Below, one piece after another: positions 54,992 through 63,396 of a stretch of DNA of 64,000 bases (positions within the stretch are counted from its first letter, which is position 1; each line of letters starts with the position of its first letter). The stretch covers positions 1,364,001 to 1,428,000 of the forward strand of contig NZ_JPOE01000002.1 in assembly GCF_000733775.1 (NCBI RefSeq), written 5' to 3'. Under the pieces are notes generated by a model. That model had not been told where the DNA came from and searched no databases. It saw only the letters and a list, made by a program, of their open reading frames with translations. The position numbers and the translations under genes were made by a program. This stretch comes from Thiomonas sp. FB-Cd. Its GTDB lineage: Bacteria > Pseudomonadota > Gammaproteobacteria > Burkholderiales > Burkholderiaceae_C.

Positions 54992-56790
54992 TCCGGAAAG
55001 ATGGTTTCGGGACAGTCGGCATAGAGCGCATCGACCAGAGCGCTGCGCGCCCTGAGCACCGCGCCTTGGTTGATGTATCCCTTGTCGGTGATTTCGCCAG
55101 CTGCGCTGTTGGGCGGCTCGTCGAGCACGAGTGCGCGGGTGGGTGTTTGCGACGAGCCGCCACCCTGCTCCTCAAGGCAACGCAACACCGCTGCCACCTT
55201 GGCGCGCAACTCGCCCGGTGGCAGCGCCGCGGCCTGCGCCGACGGGAAAATGAAAAGCCCGACTTCGCTGCGGTCGTGGCCGGTGATGACAACGTCCTGC
55301 GCCCAGGGCGCCAGCGCCGACACCAGCCGCACCCGAAGGGTGCCAACCGACACCCAAGTGCCGGAGTTGAGCTTGAAATCCTCCGCGACCCGGCCATCAA
55401 ACACGATGCCCTGCTCGGCATGCTCCGGGTCGGCCAGATAGCCCGCGTCGCCGATGCAGTAGTAGCCCTCGGCGTCGAAGGCCTGGGCGGTGAGCTGCGG
55501 CGCATCGCGGTAGCCGGGAAAGATGTTGACGCCGCGCACGCGCATTTCCAGCTTTTCGCCGTTGGGCACGAACTTCACTTCCACCCCCGGCAGGGGCAGG
55601 CCGATGTTGCCGGCCTTCTCCAGCCACCAGTGCGCGCTGGTGATGGCCGGCGACGTCTCGGTGGAGCCCCAGGAGGTGGTGAGCCAGATGGGCTCGCCGC
55701 GAATGCGCAGGGCCAGTGCCTGTAACCGGTCCCAGGTGGATTGCGGGATGCCCGCACCGGCATAAAACACGCCGCGCAGCCGCGAGAAAAAGGCTTGCGC
55801 CAGCTTGTCGTCGCCCTCCAGGAAGGGCAGCAACATGTCCACCCCGCGCGGCACGTTGAAGTGGATGGTCGGGCGCACCTCGCAGAGGTTGCGCACCGAG
55901 CGCTCGATCTGCCCCGGCAGCGGACGCCCGTCATCGATCGCGAGGAACCCGCCGTTGCGCAGCACCATGTTCAGATTGTTGTTCGCGCCAAAGGTGTGGC
56001 TCCACGGCAACCAGTCAGCCAGCACCGGCTTCTCCTCGTCGAGGAAGCGCCACACCTGCGCGATCATCTGCTGGTTGGCGCAGAGCATGCGATGGGTGTT
56101 GATCACCACCTTGGGATGGCCCGTGGAGCCGGAGGTCAGCAGGTACTTGGCGTGGGTGTCGGGGGTGATCGCGTTGAACGCGTCCATCACAGCCGGACCC
56201 TCTGCCGTCTGCGCGAGGCTTTCAAAACGCAGCGCGCCGGGGTAGGAATCCGCCCCGTGGCTGAACACCACCACGGCATGCTGCCCGGAACTGGCGAGGG
56301 CCGGGCCGTAGACCGCGGCGTCGGAGGCATAGATCAGCGCTGCCCCCAGGGTGTTGAGGATGCCGTGAATCTTGGAGTAGTTGCCGTCCTTGACCATGCG
56401 GCAGTAGGCGCTCGACACGGTGCACACCGCGCGGCCGATATGCATGCCGGCCAGCAGCAGGAGCAGGTGGTCCAGCGCGTTGTCTGACAGCACCACGATC
56501 GGTGCCTGTGGCGCGAGCTTGAGGCCGAGCAGGCTCTGCGCGATGCGCCCCACCCGCTCGCGCGTCTGCGCCCAGGTCAGGGTGCGCCAGCCGCCGTCCG
56601 GTGCGCGTTCAGCGAACGCAAACGCGTCTGGCGTGTCGCGCGCCCATGTTTCGAGCCATTCGCCGATGCAGCGCGCATAGGGCCGCAGCGGTTGGGGCGA
56701 GCGCAACACGAAGCTACCGTCATCGAATTGCACCCGCACCACGCGCTGCGGCGCCAGCCCCAGGCGGCTGGCTTGGACCATCGCGTCCAT
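54988..56790 (-). CDS. Feruloyl-CoA-synthetase-like ATP-dependent acid-CoA ligase
   Basis: A 600-residue adenylate-forming ligase most like bacterial feruloyl-CoA synthetases, activating hydroxycinnamic or phenylpropanoid acids. The ATP loop is LTSGSTGHPKV at 218-228. TTSWGSTETSPA, the GYRDAPQL segment and a C-terminal lysine motif TDKGYINQGAVL follow. It is longer than FadD-type ligases and the C-terminal motif differs, both typical of this group. First gene of the ten-gene operon, behind GGAGGGATGA. The TetR operator ends 13 bp upstream of its start. Confidence 0.92.
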   Translation of the reverse strand: MDAMVQASRLGLAPQRVVRVQFDDGSFVLRSPQPLRPYARCIGEWLETWARDTPDAFAFAERAPDGGWRTLTWAQTRERVGRIAQSLLGLKLAPQAPIVVLSDNALDHLLLLLAGMHIGRAVCTVSSAYCRMVKDGNYSKIHGILNTLGAALIYASDAAVYGPALASSGQHAVVVFSHGADSYPGALRFESLAQTAEGPAVMDAFNAITPDTHAKYLLTSGSTGHPKVVINTHRMLCANQQMIAQVWRFLDEEKPVLADWLPWSHTFGANNNLNMVLRNGGFLAIDDGRPLPGQIERSVRNLCEVRPTIHFNVPRGVDMLLPFLEGDDKLAQAFFSRLRGVFYAGAGIPQSTWDRLQALALRIRGEPIWLTTSWGSTETSPAITSAHWWLEKAGNIGLPLPGVEVKFVPNGEKLEMRVRGVNIFPGYRDAPQLTAQAFDAEGYYCIGDAGYLADPEHAEQGIVFDGRVAEDFKLNSGTWVSVGTLRVRLVSALAPWAQDVVITGHDRSEVGLFIFPSAQAAALPPGELRAKVAAVLRCLEEQGGGSSQTPTRALVLDEPPNSAAGEITDKGYINQGAVLRARSALVDALYADCPETIFPE

Positions 56791-56802
56791 TCATCCCTCC
56801 AT

Positions 56803-56842
56803 GTATTCGACCATACACATACACATGTGTATGGTCGAATAC
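56803..56842. promoter_or_regulatory. Operator between TetR gene and phenylpropanoid operon
   Basis: An inverted repeat with two perfect 18-bp arms, GTATTCGACCATACACAT and its complement, separated by ACAC. It lies 13 bp before the ligase start codon and 62 bp before the TetR start, in the only gap between the divergent genes. A TetR-type repressor here would control both. Confidence 0.88.
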
Positions 56843-56904
56843 TAAGCCTACAATGGCGCTCTAAAATCAGTGCAAACCCGGGTGCCAGAGCATAGGCCCA
56901 CCGC

Positions 56905-57549
56905 ATGCCAGCCACCACCACAACCCGCCAGCGTCCCCCTCCGCGCTCCAGCAAGGACACGGCTCGCCGCGACACGCTGACGCCCCAGCGATGGATCGAG
57001 GCGGCCACCGAGGTGTTGGTCGATCGCGGTATCGACAACGTGCGTGTGGATGTTCTGGCCACCGAACTGTCGGTGACACGCGGCAGTTTCTACTGGCATT
57101 TCCGCGACCGGGAGGACCTGCTGCGTCAGGTTCTGCAAAGCTGGCGCGGCAGTGCGACCGAGCAACTCACTGCCCGGTTGCAGCGGACGAGCGGCGATCC
57201 AAAGGCCCAGTTGCGCGACGTGCTCTCCCTGCCCTTTCGCGGCCGTGCCGCGGTCCGCGCCGCGCGCATCGAACTCGCCCTGCGTGCATGGGCACGGCAC
57301 GATGTGATTGCCCGCCAGGCGGTGGATGAGGCGGATGCCAGCCGCATCGACTTCATCAGCCACTTGATCGAGTCGATCGGTTTCGCGCAACCCGAGGCGC
57401 GGCAGCGCGCCTTCCTGCTCTACAGCTACCTCATCGCCGAGTCACAGCTTGGCCCGGTGGGTACCGTTGCCGAGCGGGCAGCACGGCGACGCTTTGTCGA
57501 ATGCCTGCTGCAGGAGCCGCTCACGCCGGCTGCCAGTCAGCCCACGTAG
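56905..57549 (+). CDS. TetR-family repressor of the phenylpropanoid operon
   Basis: A 214-residue TetR regulator. The HTH covers about residues 28-75: WIEAATEVLVDRGIDNVRVD followed by LATELSVTRGSFYWHFRDRED, with the classic GSFYWHF recognition helix. The C-terminal ligand domain is unassigned. It is divergent from the ligase operon and faces the 40-bp inverted repeat at 56803. Ligand is likely a phenylpropanoid or its CoA ester. Its 3' end overlaps the convergent isomerase gene by 13 bp. Confidence 0.93.
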   Translation: MPATTTTRQRPPPRSSKDTARRDTLTPQRWIEAATEVLVDRGIDNVRVDVLATELSVTRGSFYWHFRDREDLLRQVLQSWRGSATEQLTARLQRTSGDPKAQLRDVLSLPFRGRAAVRAARIELALRAWARHDVIARQAVDEADASRIDFISHLIESIGFAQPEARQRAFLLYSYLIAESQLGPVGTVAERAARRRFVECLLQEPLTPAASQPT

Positions 57550-58178
57550 TCGGGCTGCCGCACTGGCGCAGCGGCTTGGAAGGCCTTATGCATGCTGCAG
57601 TGCGCCGCCACTGCGCGCAACGTCGGGTAGGGTTCCAGATCGCACTTCATGCGCTCGGCGTTGGCGATCTGCGGCACCAGACAAATGTCTGCCAGGGTCG
57701 GGGCGTCACCGAAGCAGTATGGGCCTCGGCCATGACGTACAAGTTGCGCCTCGGCTGCGCGCAGGCCCTCGGCGATCCAGTGCGCATACCAGCGGTTCCT
57801 GGCCGTCTCGTCCGCACCCAGCTCCTCCTGCAGATAGCGCAACACCCGCAGGTTGTTGATGGGGTGGATGTCGCAGGCGATGCCATGGGCGAATTCCAGC
57901 ACGCGGGCACGGATCGTCGCCTCAGCCGGGATCAGCTGCGGCTGCGGATGGGTCTGGTCCAGATAGTCGATGATGGCCAGCGACTGGGTCAGCTCGAAGC
58001 CATCATCGTCGCGCAGCAGCGGCACACCGGCGGATGGATTGAGCGCCATGTAGGCCGCGCTGCGCTGTTCGCGCCCGCGCAGGTTGACCGGCAGCACCTC
58101 GAAGGCCAGGCCCTTGAGCTCCAGGGCAATGCGGACCCGGTAGGAGGTCGAGCTGTTGAAAAAGCTGTAGAGCTGCAA
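57537..58178 (-). CDS. Maleylpyruvate isomerase (zeta-class GST; maleylacetoacetate isomerase-like)
   Basis: A 213-residue glutathione-S-transferase-fold isomerase. The N-terminal SSTSYRVRIALELKG motif with catalytic Ser is that of MaiA/NagL enzymes, and HPINNLRVLRYL and DAPTLADICLVPQ follow. In gentisate catabolism it turns maleylpyruvate into fumarylpyruvate. The start is TTG at 58178 behind AAGGAGTGATGCG. The fumarylpyruvate hydrolase gene lies 4 bp upstream. Homogentisate-pathway maleylacetoacetate isomerase is the alternative, but the context here favours maleylpyruvate. Confidence 0.92.
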   Translation of the reverse strand: MQLYSFFNSSTSYRVRIALELKGLAFEVLPVNLRGREQRSAAYMALNPSAGVPLLRDDDGFELTQSLAIIDYLDQTHPQPQLIPAEATIRARVLEFAHGIACDIHPINNLRVLRYLQEELGADETARNRWYAHWIAEGLRAAEAQLVRHGRGPYCFGDAPTLADICLVPQIANAERMKCDLEPYPTLRAVAAHCSMHKAFQAAAPVRQPDYVG

Positions 58179-58182
58179 CGCA

Positions 58183-58893
58183 TCACTCCTTCGCCGTGAT
58201 GCGAACCTTCAGGCTGCCCAGAGCGTCGATGCGGCCCTCCATCAGGTCGCCCGGCACCACAGCACCAACGCCCTCGGGCGTGCCCGTGAAGATCAGGTCG
58301 CCCGGCTGGAGTTCAAAGTAGCGCGACAGATAGGCGATGGTTTCCGGCACCGACCAGATCAGCTGGGCGATGCTGCTGTCCTGCCGGGTTTCCCCGTTGA
58401 CGGTGAGGTCGATGCGAGCCTGCGCCAGCGCACCCATGTTGCCGGCAGCCGGATGGATCGGCCCCATCGGCGCGCTCGCGTCGTAAGCCTTGCCAATCTC
58501 CCAAGGCCGGCCTGCCTTGCGCATGTCAAGCTGCAGGTCGCGCCGGGTCATGTCCAGGCCCACGGCATAGCCGAACACATGCTCCAGTGCCTTGTCCTCC
58601 GGAATGTCGCGCCCACCCTTGCCGATGGCTGCAACCAGTTCGATCTCGTGATGCAGGTTCTGGGTCATTGCCGGATACGGTGAATCGAGCGTCTGCCCCT
58701 CCGCAACCGGCACCACCGCGTCGGCCGGCTTGCAGAAGAAGAACGGCGGCTCGCGGTCGGGGTCGAAGCCCATCTCGCGGGCGTGCGCGGCGTAGTTGCG
58801 CCCAACGCAATACACGCGGTGTACCGGGAATTGCGCATCACGGCCAACGACAGGCACGCCGACCGGCGGCGGCGGGGCAAAGACAAAATCCAT
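58183..58893 (-). CDS. Fumarylpyruvate hydrolase (FAH family)
   Basis: A 236-residue fumarylacetoacetate-hydrolase-fold enzyme cutting fumarylpyruvate to fumarate and pyruvate. [16 protein letters not shown] at about 26-41 and the metal-site [14 protein letters not shown] at about 79-92 are diagnostic. The GVGAVVPGD end motif is present. ATG 58893 with AAAGGAGAACTTC is favoured over a frame beginning 12 residues earlier. Forms an operon with the isomerase and is divergent from a LysR gene. Confidence 0.94.
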   Translation of the reverse strand: MDFVFAPPPPVGVPVVGRDAQFPVHRVYCVGRNYAAHAREMGFDPDREPPFFFCKPADAVVPVAEGQTLDSPYPAMTQNLHHEIELVAAIGKGGRDIPEDKALEHVFGYAVGLDMTRRDLQLDMRKAGRPWEIGKAYDASAPMGPIHPAAGNMGALAQARIDLTVNGETRQDSSIAQLIWSVPETIAYLSRYFELQPGDLIFTGTPEGVGAVVPGDLMEGRIDALGSLKVRITAKE

Positions 58894-59026
58894 GAAGTTC
58901 TCCTTTGGGTGTGCGGAATGCGGCAACACGCGCGGCGTGCCAAACGGGTCAATTATCCGACCGCATCCATTTCAATAACAATAAAATATTTGCATCACCC
59001 ATATCGACTTGAATATACCTTGAGCG

Positions 59027-59938
59027 ATGGACTGGACCGAACGCCTGCGGCCACGGCAACTTCGCCTGCTTGACGTGCTGGGCCAAACCCACAATCTGAG
59101 CCACGCGGCCGACCGCCTGCACACCACGCAGCCCGCGCTGTCGAAGCAACTCAAGGAGCTTGAGGACGCTGTGGGTCTGCCGCTTTTCGCCCGCCATGCC
59201 CGCGGCCTGCGACCGACCGCCTACGGCGAGGCGTTGCTGGTGCATGCTCGACGCATCCTGGCGCAGATCGACCGGGCCGGCGCCGAGATGGCCGCCCTTC
59301 GTGCCGGAAGCGCCGGGCGGGTCGTGCTTGGCGCCTCTGGGGCGGCCGTGTCGGACACCGCACCGCGTGCGGTGCTGGCGCTGCTCGCGCGCATGCCGCA
59401 GGCACGCGTGCGGTTGGTGGAAGGCACCATGGACCAACTCGTTGGACAACTGCTGCAAGGCACCCTGGACGTGGTCATCGGCCGCTCAGCGCCCGAGTTG
59501 CACGAACCCGGCCTGCAGACCGAGACGCTGTACAGCGAGCCGCTGCACTTTGTCGCAAGGCCCGGCCACTCGCTGTTTGCGGGCGAGCCGAACTGGCCCG
59601 CCGTGCTCGCCTGCCGCTGGATCGTGTGGCCTCGCGGCACCCCCATCCGCGAAGCGCTGGAGGCAGCCTTGGCCGCCGCGGACCAGCAACTGCCAGAGAA
59701 TTGCGTGGAGTCGAATTCCCTCAGCGCCAACCTCGCCCTGCTGGCCGACAGCGACATGATCGGCACCGCTTCGCACCGTGCGGCGCGGCGCTTTGAGCAG
59801 GCGGGTGCGCTGCGCATCCTGCCACTGACGCTGCACAGTGCGGGCTCGGTGGCCATGATGTGGCGGCAAGACGTGGGGCAGCCACGGGCCCTTCAAAACA
59901 TGCTGAACTGCCTGCGCGAGGTGGCCGCCGCGAGCTGA
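59027..59938 (+). CDS. LysR-family regulator of the maleylpyruvate unit
   Basis: A 303-residue LysR regulator. The DNA-binding domain reads QLRLLDVLGQTHNLSHAADR and then TTQPALSKQLKELEDAVG. The effector domain follows. It is divergent from the isomerase/hydrolase genes across 133 bp that include AT-rich DNA and an ATAT-N8-ATAT symmetry at 59001-59016. It probably activates those genes in response to a pathway acid. GbpR/CbbR-like relatives often sit with aromatic genes. Confidence 0.92.
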   Translation: MDWTERLRPRQLRLLDVLGQTHNLSHAADRLHTTQPALSKQLKELEDAVGLPLFARHARGLRPTAYGEALLVHARRILAQIDRAGAEMAALRAGSAGRVVLGASGAAVSDTAPRAVLALLARMPQARVRLVEGTMDQLVGQLLQGTLDVVIGRSAPELHEPGLQTETLYSEPLHFVARPGHSLFAGEPNWPAVLACRWIVWPRGTPIREALEAALAAADQQLPENCVESNSLSANLALLADSDMIGTASHRAARRFEQAGALRILPLTLHSAGSVAMMWRQDVGQPRALQNMLNCLREVAAAS

Positions 59939-60080
59939 ACCCTTCCGGGATCAGCAGCCAGCGGGGATTTCTCGACTTGCCTGCGTCGGCGCCGCGGGCC
60001 ACTCACGATGTGAGCGCTGGCGGCTCGTCGCGCAGCCAGGCGCTTGCCTTGGCAATGAACTGCGCGCCGGGCTGGACTGG

Positions 60081-60172
60081 TAAGGGGAATGCGCGCGCAT
60101 GTGTTCAATCGACAAAGGATGTCTGTGGCATCCGCGCAATCCTTTCCCGCCAAGAATGCCGAGCTTGGCATG
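60081..60172 (-). mobile_element. Nested remnant: B/C-type left end inside an A-type left end
   Basis: On the minus strand an A-type left end (hairpin GGATGCC-aca-GACATCC at 60133-60117, with GCGCGGATGCCACAG) runs to GATTGAA. It is then interrupted by CACATGCGCGCGCATTCCCC, the conserved B/C-type left end. The junction TTGAA is at 60108-60104. No tnpB is left. The A-type end naturally contains TTGAA at this position (CTTGAAGTGG in element A), so the second element used it as a target. Confidence 0.65.
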
Positions 60173-60179
60173 CATCTGG

Positions 60180-61253
60180 TCAGAACCAAAAATGCAGGCC
60201 GACGACGACGTCGGTCGTGCTTTTGCGCTCGCCCGCTGCCCGTGCGAAGTCGGCGGTGCGGCCGAAGCGGCCGCTCCACTCCACCCCGATGTAGGGTGCG
60301 AACTGGCGCGAAAATTCGTAGCGCAGGCGCAGCCCCGCGGTGGCGTCGGAAAGCCCGCTGCCAAGGCTCCGCTCGGGATCGTCCTTTCCGTACACGTTCA
60401 CCTCTGCCCGGGGCTGCAGCACCCAGCGCTGGGTGAGCAGCAGCTCATAACTGGAAGCCAGGCGCAAGGCGCTGCGGCCCTGATCGCCGACATAGGCGGT
60501 GGCCTCGATGTCGAACCAATAGGGGGCAATCCCCTGCACGCCGAAGGCTAGCCAGTTGCGGTCGGGGCCACCGCCGTTGTCGTGGCGTACGCCGGTCTGC
60601 AGGTCCCAGTAAGGTGCGATGGCGTGACCCCACAAGAGTTCGGTGCGCGCGTCCTGCACACGACCCTGGGAGGCCTGCCCCTCGGCCTTGAGCACCAGAC
60701 GATTGAAATCGCGCCCGAACCAGGCCTGCACGTCGTACGCCGTCCAGTTGCCGGCGTCGTGGCCGTAAGCCCGCTCCAGGCGGTCCACGAGCACCGAGCC
60801 GAAGGTCTCCCGGTCCGCCAGGCGCGGGGGTTTGACCCCGGACGGGATATACGGGCCGGTGGTGAGCGTGTAGCCGCCAGAATAGGCATCAGCGCTGCGC
60901 GGGCTGACGGCGGCCGCGGGCGCGGGCGACCCCATGCCCGGCATCTCCGCCATGCCCTTTTGCGAGTCCGGCTTCGCGGGACTCGTCCCCGGCACCGCCG
61001 TCGCCCCCATTCCCTGCATCGTCATGCCAGGCGCCGACATCGATGGCACGGGAGCCTTGCCTGCGTCAACTGGCGCGGATGCTCCGGCCGACGGCATGCT
61101 CATGCCATGCATATCCGTCTCTGGCAGCGAGGGTGCCGGCGCCGAAGCCGCGGGCATTGGCATGTCCATGCCCGGCATGTTCATCGCCTGTCCCCAAGCC
61201 GGGAACGCAGCAGCGACGGCCGCGCCGAAAATCGTGATCTTGATTGCGTGCAT
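60180..61253 (-). CDS. copB: Copper resistance outer-membrane protein CopB
   Basis: A 357-residue outer-membrane protein of the CopB family. A signal peptide covers about 1-22 (ITIFGAAVAAAFPAWG). A Met-rich copper-binding region follows (NMPGMDMPMPAAS, TDMHGMSMPSAG, GMTMQGMG and others, about 25-120). The C-terminal 220 residues form a beta-barrel, starting near LADRETFGSVLVDRLE and ending in an aromatic residue (GLHFWF), as outer-membrane barrels do. ATG 61253 is preferred because the signal peptide starts there. It follows copA by 10 bp. Confidence 0.94.
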   Translation of the reverse strand: MHAIKITIFGAAVAAAFPAWGQAMNMPGMDMPMPAASAPAPSLPETDMHGMSMPSAGASAPVDAGKAPVPSMSAPGMTMQGMGATAVPGTSPAKPDSQKGMAEMPGMGSPAPAAAVSPRSADAYSGGYTLTTGPYIPSGVKPPRLADRETFGSVLVDRLERAYGHDAGNWTAYDVQAWFGRDFNRLVLKAEGQASQGRVQDARTELLWGHAIAPYWDLQTGVRHDNGGGPDRNWLAFGVQGIAPYWFDIEATAYVGDQGRSALRLASSYELLLTQRWVLQPRAEVNVYGKDDPERSLGSGLSDATAGLRLRYEFSRQFAPYIGVEWSGRFGRTADFARAAGERKSTTDVVVGLHFWF

Positions 61254-61263
61254 GGTCGTTTCC

Positions 61264-62985
61264 TCAAACCACCAGGATTTCGCGGAACATGCCCGCATCC
61301 ATGTGCATCATCAGGTGGCAATGCCACGCCCAGCGCCCCACGGCATCGGCGCTGACGCGGTAGCTCACTTGCTGCGCCGGTTGCACGGGCACGGTGTGCT
61401 TGCGCACGAGGAACTTGCCGTCGGCGTCCTCCACCTCGCTCCACATGCCGTGCATGTGCATCGGGTGGGTCATCATGGTGTCGTTGACCAGGGTCACGCG
61501 CAGGCGCTCGCCGTGGTGGAACAGCACCGGGGTCGACTCGCCGAAGCTCACGCCGTCGATCGACCAGACATAGCGGCTCATGTTGCCGGTTAGGTGGAAC
61601 TCCAGGGTGCGACTTGGTTCGCGCGCATCGAGCGGGCCACCCACGGTGTGCAGGTCGGCCAGAGTGAGCACGCGCCGCCCGTTGCCGCGCAGGCCGACGC
61701 CGGGATCGTCAAGGCTGGTGCGCGGATGGTCCACGCGCGCATCCACCCCGGGCCCGTACTCGGTCGGCGCATGACGCACCGCAGGCGCGCCGCCCATGTC
61801 CATGCCGGTCATGCCCGGCATGGAAGACATGTCGTCGCCCATCATGTCGCTCATGCGCAGGTTCTGGCGCGCATCCAGAGCCGGCACAGGGGCGGCCAAC
61901 CCGGGACGCGCGGCCAGGGTTCCGCGCGCATAGCCGGTGCGGTCCATGCTCTGCGCGAAAATCGTGTACGCATCGTCCTGCGGGCGAACTACGGCGTCGT
62001 AGGTCTCCCCCGGGCCGAAGCGGAACTCGTGCACCGTCACCGGCTCGACGTCCTGGCCGTCGGCGGCCACGACCGTAAGCTTCAGACCCGGAATGCGCAC
62101 GTCGTAGAAGGTGTCGCCCGAGCCGTTGATGAAGCGCAGGCGCGCCGTCTTGCCCGGCTCGATCGGCGCAGTCCAGTTGCCTGCCGGGGTCGTGCCATTC
62201 ATCAAGTAGCTCAACGTCGCGCCGGAAAGATCCGACAGGTCGCCCCAGCTCATGCGCATGCGCTGCCACATCGCACGCTTGTCCAGTGCGGCGCGCAGGC
62301 CATTGCGCTCGACATCGCGAAAAAAGTCCACCGCGGTAGGTTGGTGGTAGTTGTCGAAATCGCTGCTGTCCTTGAGCTTGGCCAGCACGCGCATGGGATC
62401 CGCATCCATCCAGTCGGACAGCAGCACCACGTGGTCGCTGTCGGCCTGCACGGAGTGGCCGCGCGCGGGGTCGATGATGATCGCCCCGTACATGCCCGTC
62501 TGTTCCTGCATCCCCGAGTGCGAGTGGTACCAGAAGGTGCCCGCCTGGCGGACCTGAAAGCGGTAGACGAACGTTTCGCCCGGAGGGATTCCGGCGAAGC
62601 TCAGGCCGGGCACGCCATCCATCTGAAACGGCACGAGCATGCCGTGCCAGTGGATGGACGTGCTGTGCGGCATGCGGTTGGTCACGCGCAGGGTGACCGT
62701 GTCACCCTCCTTCCAGCGCAGCGTGGGGCCGGGAATGGAGCCGTTGATGGTGGTGGCCATGCGCGGCCGGCCGGTGAAATTCACCGGGGTTTCGGCCACC
62801 ACCAGATCGAATTCAGTGCCGCGCAGTTCGGGGGCGGTCCCGGTGCGCGTGCGCCGGGACGGGCCCTGGGCGCGTGCCGCCAGCGGCGGCAGCCCGAGCA
62901 GCACGCCACCGGCGGCCAGCCCCTGCATGAAGCGGCGCCGCGCCATGCGGTGCGGGACGAGTAAGTCTGGGGAGGTGTGTTGCAT
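61264..62985 (-). CDS. copA: Multicopper oxidase CopA (copper resistance)
   Basis: A 573-residue periplasmic multicopper oxidase that oxidises Cu(I) and sequesters copper. A Tat signal (ARRRFMQGLAAGG, residues 15-27) exports it folded. Copper-cluster motifs include HWHGM and YHSHSGMQEQ in the N-terminal domain, and HPMHMHGM and HCHLMMHMDAGM near the C-terminus. A Met-rich insert DMMGDDMSSMPGMTGMDMGG lies before the last domain. ATG 62985 follows AGAGGAATCC. Operon with copB. A TGAC-N6-GTCA symmetry at 63116 may be the control site; no CopRS is visible. Confidence 0.95.
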   Translation of the reverse strand: MQHTSPDLLVPHRMARRRFMQGLAAGGVLLGLPPLAARAQGPSRRTRTGTAPELRGTEFDLVVAETPVNFTGRPRMATTINGSIPGPTLRWKEGDTVTLRVTNRMPHSTSIHWHGMLVPFQMDGVPGLSFAGIPPGETFVYRFQVRQAGTFWYHSHSGMQEQTGMYGAIIIDPARGHSVQADSDHVVLLSDWMDADPMRVLAKLKDSSDFDNYHQPTAVDFFRDVERNGLRAALDKRAMWQRMRMSWGDLSDLSGATLSYLMNGTTPAGNWTAPIEPGKTARLRFINGSGDTFYDVRIPGLKLTVVAADGQDVEPVTVHEFRFGPGETYDAVVRPQDDAYTIFAQSMDRTGYARGTLAARPGLAAPVPALDARQNLRMSDMMGDDMSSMPGMTGMDMGGAPAVRHAPTEYGPGVDARVDHPRTSLDDPGVGLRGNGRRVLTLADLHTVGGPLDAREPSRTLEFHLTGNMSRYVWSIDGVSFGESTPVLFHHGERLRVTLVNDTMMTHPMHMHGMWSEVEDADGKFLVRKHTVPVQPAQQVSYRVSADAVGRWAWHCHLMMHMDAGMFREILVV

Positions 62986-63115
62986 GGATTCCTCTTGCCT
63001 TCCAGGAAATGGCCGCGCAGCCGGGACGAACTGCGTGAACCGTCGGGTGATGGGGCGCCCCATCACGAGCAACGCATGCTAAAAATGGCATGCTTTCCGG
63101 GGCATGACCGAAAAA

Positions 63116-63129
63116 TGACGCTTCTGTCA
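63116..63129. promoter_or_regulatory. Candidate operator upstream of copAB
   Basis: TGACGCTTCTGTCA is a TGAC-N6-GTCA inverted repeat about 130 bp before the copA start. It could be a CopR-type response-regulator site, but the match to published boxes is only partial. Confidence 0.3.
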
Positions 63130-63198
63130 TCTTCGTCTCATGCCACGCCGGCCTGAACTCGCCAAAAGCGATAGATAGGCCGGCTTGACCGCTCAGGC

Positions 63199-63380
63199 TC
63201 AGGCGTTGGCGCGTCGTTCTGTGATCGTTGCCGGCGGCAAGCACAGGTCGGAGTCCTTGCAGGCTTGCACGCGCACCTGCACTTGCACACCCTGCAGGAG
63301 CGCGAGACCGCGCAGGCCAACACGCGTGCCGTCTTTGTAGACCCCGATGGTCCTCCCGCCGACGCGCAAGCCAGTGTTCT
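63199..63380 (-). pseudogene. Fragment of a DsbD N-terminal-like domain protein
   Basis: On the minus strand, after the right end of element F, a frame of about 60 codons to a TGA at 63199 encodes LLQGVQVQVRVQACKDSDLC and then LPPATITERRANA. The QAC..D.LCLPP pattern is the end of a DsbD alpha-type (thiol:disulfide exchange) domain. The upstream part is beyond element F or lost. It may be the 3' end of a small exported redox protein associated with the copper genes, disrupted by the insertion. Assignment rests on one motif. Confidence 0.35.
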
Positions 63381-63396
63381 ATGAACTCTCCCCCCA

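Noticed and set aside
54170..56790. Reading ligase plus crotonase as the classic ferulate-to-vanillin (Fcs/Ech) pair
   Set aside because: No vanillin dehydrogenase is present, and the operon instead has thiolase, hydroxyacyl-CoA dehydrogenase, acyl-CoA dehydrogenase and thioesterase, which fit beta-oxidative shortening.
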